Shown: positions 61,032 to 64,000 of the stretch, in pieces
How the letters are laid out: every line of letters begins with the position of its first letter
How positions within the stretch are numbered: the first letter of the stretch is position 1
Source: Albula goreensis
Lineage: Eukaryota > Chordata > Actinopteri > Albuliformes > Albulidae
DNA: 64,000 nt
Assembly: GCA_022829145.1 (NCBI GenBank)
Contig: CM040763.1
Coordinates: 13,873,141 to 13,937,140, forward strand
Reading direction: 5' to 3'
Made by a program: the position numbers and the translations under genes
Notes under the pieces: model-generated
What the model was told of the DNA's origin: nothing
Database searches by the model: none
Seen by the model: only the letters and a program-made list of their open reading frames with translations

Positions 61032-61122
61032 TCAGTAACGGGTCTGGTACTCATGGTGCCACCTATTGAAGTCATTGTAGAACAGCACTATGCTTCCAGA
61101 GGCCATGCCAGTGATAATGCAC
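61032..61122 (-). CDS. LRBA: LRBA last coding exon (C-terminus)
   Basis: LRBA (LPS-responsive beige-like anchor) is a very large BEACH-domain protein of vesicle trafficking; in mammals it protects CTLA-4 from lysosomal degradation. On the reverse strand the exon starts after TTTCAG and completes the split arginine codon, then reads CIITGMASGSIVLF, YNDFNRWHHEYQTRY and TGA at 61034-61032. The ending FYNDFNRWHHEYQTRY is the LRBA C-terminus; the paralogue neurobeachin has FNIDFNRWHYEHQNRY, which excludes NBEA. This is the last strand of the C-terminal WD40 propeller. Confidence 0.96.
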
Positions 61123-61488
61123 CTGAAACCCAGCACAGAGAGAGGGATGGGATCGGGACACAAAAAACAGACAGTAAAAAAGAGTTTGGTTAGCCCATGG
61201 TTAACACTATAATTTCATTACTGACTTGGGTGGAATCAAATTAGATACCCAGATTTATTGATGACCTATAATTACAGTGTGGTAATATTATATTTTATTT
61301 ATTTAATAATATACTTCACAAGAGTAAGTAGTAAAATAATAATTGCAGAAAAAGGAAACTGGATAATTGTTAAATTCTGATTCTAGGAAGTCCCGCAATT
61401 ATTACAATAATGAAAACTAAAATTCAAAAATAAATGTACCATAGAGATAAAATGAGTCAAATAATAAGTGAAGCAGCAGGGTTCTCAC
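61123..61488 (-). other. LRBA: LRBA last intron
   Basis: 366 bp, phase 2, with donor AG|GTGAGA and acceptor TTTCAG read on -. AT-rich. Nothing else seen. Confidence 0.85.
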
Positions 61489-61640
61489 CTTTGGTCATGT
61501 GACATGGCCATGGAGCGGATCCCTGCGTCACAGCCAGGGTAAGTGAAGAGCTGTTTAAGGTTATGGACCTGCCATACGGTCAGAACCCCTCCGTCACCCC
61601 CAGTCAGCAGGTACTGTCCATCCCGACTCAACAGCATGGC
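61489..61640 (-). CDS. LRBA: LRBA penultimate coding exon (WD40 repeat)
   Basis: On the reverse strand, the acceptor GTACCCACAG precedes AMLLSRDGQYLLTGGDGG, VLTVWQVHNLKQLF and TYPGCDAGIRSMAMSHDQ, then AG of a split arginine. It encodes the last full WD40 repeat (GGDGGVLTVWQV) of the C-terminal propeller beside the BEACH domain. LRBA-specific residues include GGDGGV, WQV, LKQLF and IRSMA where NBEA has GGDNGV, WQA, FKQLY and IRAMD. Earlier exons lie to the right, outside the window. An upstream in-frame ATG exists in the intron but is not a real start. Confidence 0.96.
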
Positions 61641-64000
61641 CTGTGGGTACACCAGCACATCAACGATGACACACTCAGAGCAACCTCTCTGCAGATGTGA
61701 TTGAATTATGCTACTCTTCATTCACAAAAACTATGAGAAAATACAGCAGCACAAGTGACTTTGAGAACTGAGATCTGAGAAATAGGAGAAATGCTAAATA
61801 ATGCATGAACACAGATTATCAATATTTCACACACTCTGTATAAATCGCCTGTGATTTTAACAGAGATTAGACTAATGGCACCCTACCATTCGCCCTGCAA
61901 TTTGAGATGATCCAGAGACCCCTATTCTTAGCCATATAGTAGCTGCCATCTCATTTTTCTAACTGCCTAACAGGGTAAAGTTTGGCTCAGGAACAAAGGG
62001 GCAATTAGACTCTAATGTTTATAATCCTGCACACATACTTTATATGTGGCTCAAGGGAGTAATCATAGGTTGTCAGAAAATGCCATTCTGTTGATATAAC
62101 AAATTAGGACTTCTGACAATAAAACGACATCATTTCCAAGTCATAGTGTGCTTTTCAGTGAGCAGCACCAAAAAAATCAGCATTAATCTACAATTTAAGT
62201 GTTAAATACACTGCTTGCATTTCACAGAGCATTTCAGTTTTGAAAAAGTCTCCTATGCTGGGGTGTCAGTGTCCACCTTCCCTCTACATGATCTCCTCCT
62301 TATGGACTGTGATGATCAATCCCTGATCATGCTTTCTGGGTGCAAACATTGTACCATATGCCTCCGTGGATATGTGTGATTCTGTTGAACGTCAATTATT
62401 AATAAAATCAGCTGAATAATTAAAACAGTCTCTTTCCTCTGCCTTCATGTCTCCCACCTTCACATTCTCTATCCCAGTGAGTACACTGTACCATTTTGTG
62501 AGCATGCTCATATTGACTCTGACAGAATACAGAGCAGTGCCTTACTGTCCCTAGTAGGGTGATGGGGATTCGGGGGGGGGGCACTTGTATTCTGCTGTGG
62601 GGGGGCCCAGGCGGGCTAAGGAGACGGAGCGTCATTCTCTGGAAAGGCCCACACCGGACTACTGCCTCAATTTGGGTGTCTGTCACACAACAACAGGACA
62701 CCAGACAGAATCTGCGTCCGCTTCTATTTCATCATCCTTCGCCTTCCTGTTATGTCTGGCACAGGTTACGGCGGAATTTATGGAGCTGTTCATTCGAGCT
62801 GCGACAAGCACACACGTGCACATCCTTGCCCAATTTACGGTCACTTTCGCTGAAATAAATACCCGCCATGTGATCCGTTTGCTGACAGGTAACCTTTTCC
62901 AGATCAATCTCCAGGCAGAAAAAACAAAACGAGGAATGGTTTTTCCTCCTACCCTCAGGGCAAAGTCATTAATAGGCAGATGCTTGTACAGGCACACATT
63001 CAAATGGACATCATGGCCCACAGCTAACTTATCAAGACGTCTGTGTGTATTTTGGATTTTAATGCCTCTGATTCTCTGTGTCATGGCTGAGGCTATATCT
63101 GGATGAACCATGACTGGATGAACTACCTGTATCTCCAACAGTCTATCTGAAAAGCTACAAGCCAGAACAAAGAAGGCCAACAATGAGCTGACCAGGTGCT
63201 GCATATTACTGCAGTGAAGGGAGAGCTTAGAGCCACGGATCTGTGGATGTTTGAATAAACACACGAACAGTCCACGCTTGGAGTGGATACAGCGCAAAGT
63301 CTAATGATTACAAAGCAAACACTGCGACCACCGCTAACTTCCACTTGGTCTGAAATCTCAGGTTGGCAAGCTTGCCAGCCCGACATCACTGTGCGTCCAC
63401 CCTGCCAAGTGAAGGAGCCTTTCACTGGAGCCAGACTGGGCTGTCCCAGACCAGAACTCACACGTGTTCTGATGGCGGAGGTGGAGGGTGGAGGGGGGCA
63501 AGCCAGGTCTTTTTCCAAAATAAATAGAAAGCAGGTGTGGGGCTCTGATTGAGCTCCGCTCCGTTTCCCATGCTGGCCCGGAAAACCCTCTACCTCCTTT
63601 TCCAGCGGCGATTCCCAGCCCCGTCAGGAACGCGCACCCTCCCTGGCTTGATGATTGTAAATGGGACAGACCCCCACCCAAGAAGGGAAATCAAAGTGCC
63701 GGGCTGGGGGACCTGGAGGGGCTAGGCTCTGACCCGCTGGTTCCTCTGTCCCGCGGTGCTGCAGTTGCCTCAGGGCTGGCGGGCGCGCGGCGCTTTAATC
63801 ACACCACTGCCCGCCCCCGCTGATGAAGTACAGGGGGCTCTCCCCGAGACAGGGAGGGAGGGAAAAATGATAGGAAGAAGAAGAACGAGGGGATGGAGGG
63901 AGGAGGGGGGGGGAAAGGATCCTGACAGTTTCAGGCTGCAGTCCACAGCCTTGCAGCTGGGGCTGAGTGTGCCAGTGCCTTGTCACCCACACAGCAGTGC
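61641..64000 (-). other. LRBA: LRBA intron (partial) to window end
   Basis: No further LRBA exon is recognised in these 2.4 kb on the - strand. They hold G-runs at 62,571-62,580 and 62,600-62,607, a long reverse-strand frame (62,683-63,297) without domains or splice support, and a GC-rich segment at about 63,550-63,990. LRBA introns in vertebrates host regulatory elements for the nested MAB21L2 gene, which is not seen here. Confidence 0.7.
62940..63230. promoter_or_regulatory. Candidate conserved intronic element in LRBA
   Basis: Non-repetitive sequence of mixed composition, with CAAAGTCATTAATAGGCAG and CATGACTGGATGAAC motifs, sits inside a long reverse-strand open frame. With no peptide homology, the low stop density is more easily explained by chance or constraint on non-coding function. 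Conservation untested. Confidence 0.2.

Noticed and set aside
62683..63297. 204-codon reverse-strand open frame in the LRBA intron
   Set aside because: No WD40, BEACH or other domain, no homology recognised, no convincing splice sites; LRBA exons flanking it are not adjacent.

Overview
This is vertebrate nuclear DNA, most likely from a ray-finned (teleost-type) fish. It has spliced genes with GT-AG introns, many CA/TG microsatellites, a small Tc1-type fold-back element and a fold-back repeat of a type I associate with teleost hAT elements. A DCLK2 orthologue fits in about 35 kb. I cannot name the species or say which duplicate (a or b) this would be. There are no rRNA genes, tRNA genes, CRISPR arrays or bacterial operons that I can support.

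Layout: about 1-21,600 is intergenic, with no recognisable gene, only microsatellites, a minisatellite and mobile-element relics. About 21,640-59,110 is a complete DCLK2 gene (doublecortin-like kinase 2) on the + strand: a CpG-dense 5' region, a long 5'UTR with upstream ORFs, sixteen core coding exons plus one candidate 51-nt cassette exon, and a 3'UTR of about 2.1 kb. About 59,345-64,000 is the 3' end of LRBA on the - strand: the last two coding exons (end of the WD40 propeller), a 3'UTR of about 1.7 kb and part of an upstream intron. The two genes are tail to tail with only about 220 bases between the likely poly(A) regions. This matches the DCLK2/LRBA arrangement in other vertebrates, and the LRBA C-terminus (YNDFNRWHHEYQTRY) rules out the paralogous DCLK1/NBEA pair.

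The assembled DCLK2 protein is 775-802 residues depending on three splice choices: the exon 3 donor, the 17-residue cassette and a NAGNAG acceptor. Its order is a basic N-terminus, two doublecortin microtubule-binding domains, a Ser/Pro-rich linker, a CaMK-type kinase with all catalytic residues, and an autoinhibitory/Pro-rich tail. Numbering below uses the 784-residue form (GT donor for exon 3, no cassette, downstream exon 7 acceptor).

The most interesting signals are in how this DCLK2 is built and spliced: an apparent shift of the exon 3 donor that adds nine residues between DC2 and the linker; a fold-back structure about 190 bases after exon 1; an unidentified CpG-rich, A-rich insertion beside the exon 7 acceptor; a terminal exon whose acceptor is a TG repeat instead of a normal pyrimidine tract; and an open read-through after exon 15 that would replace the autoinhibitory tail. 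I found no convincing wholly new gene system.
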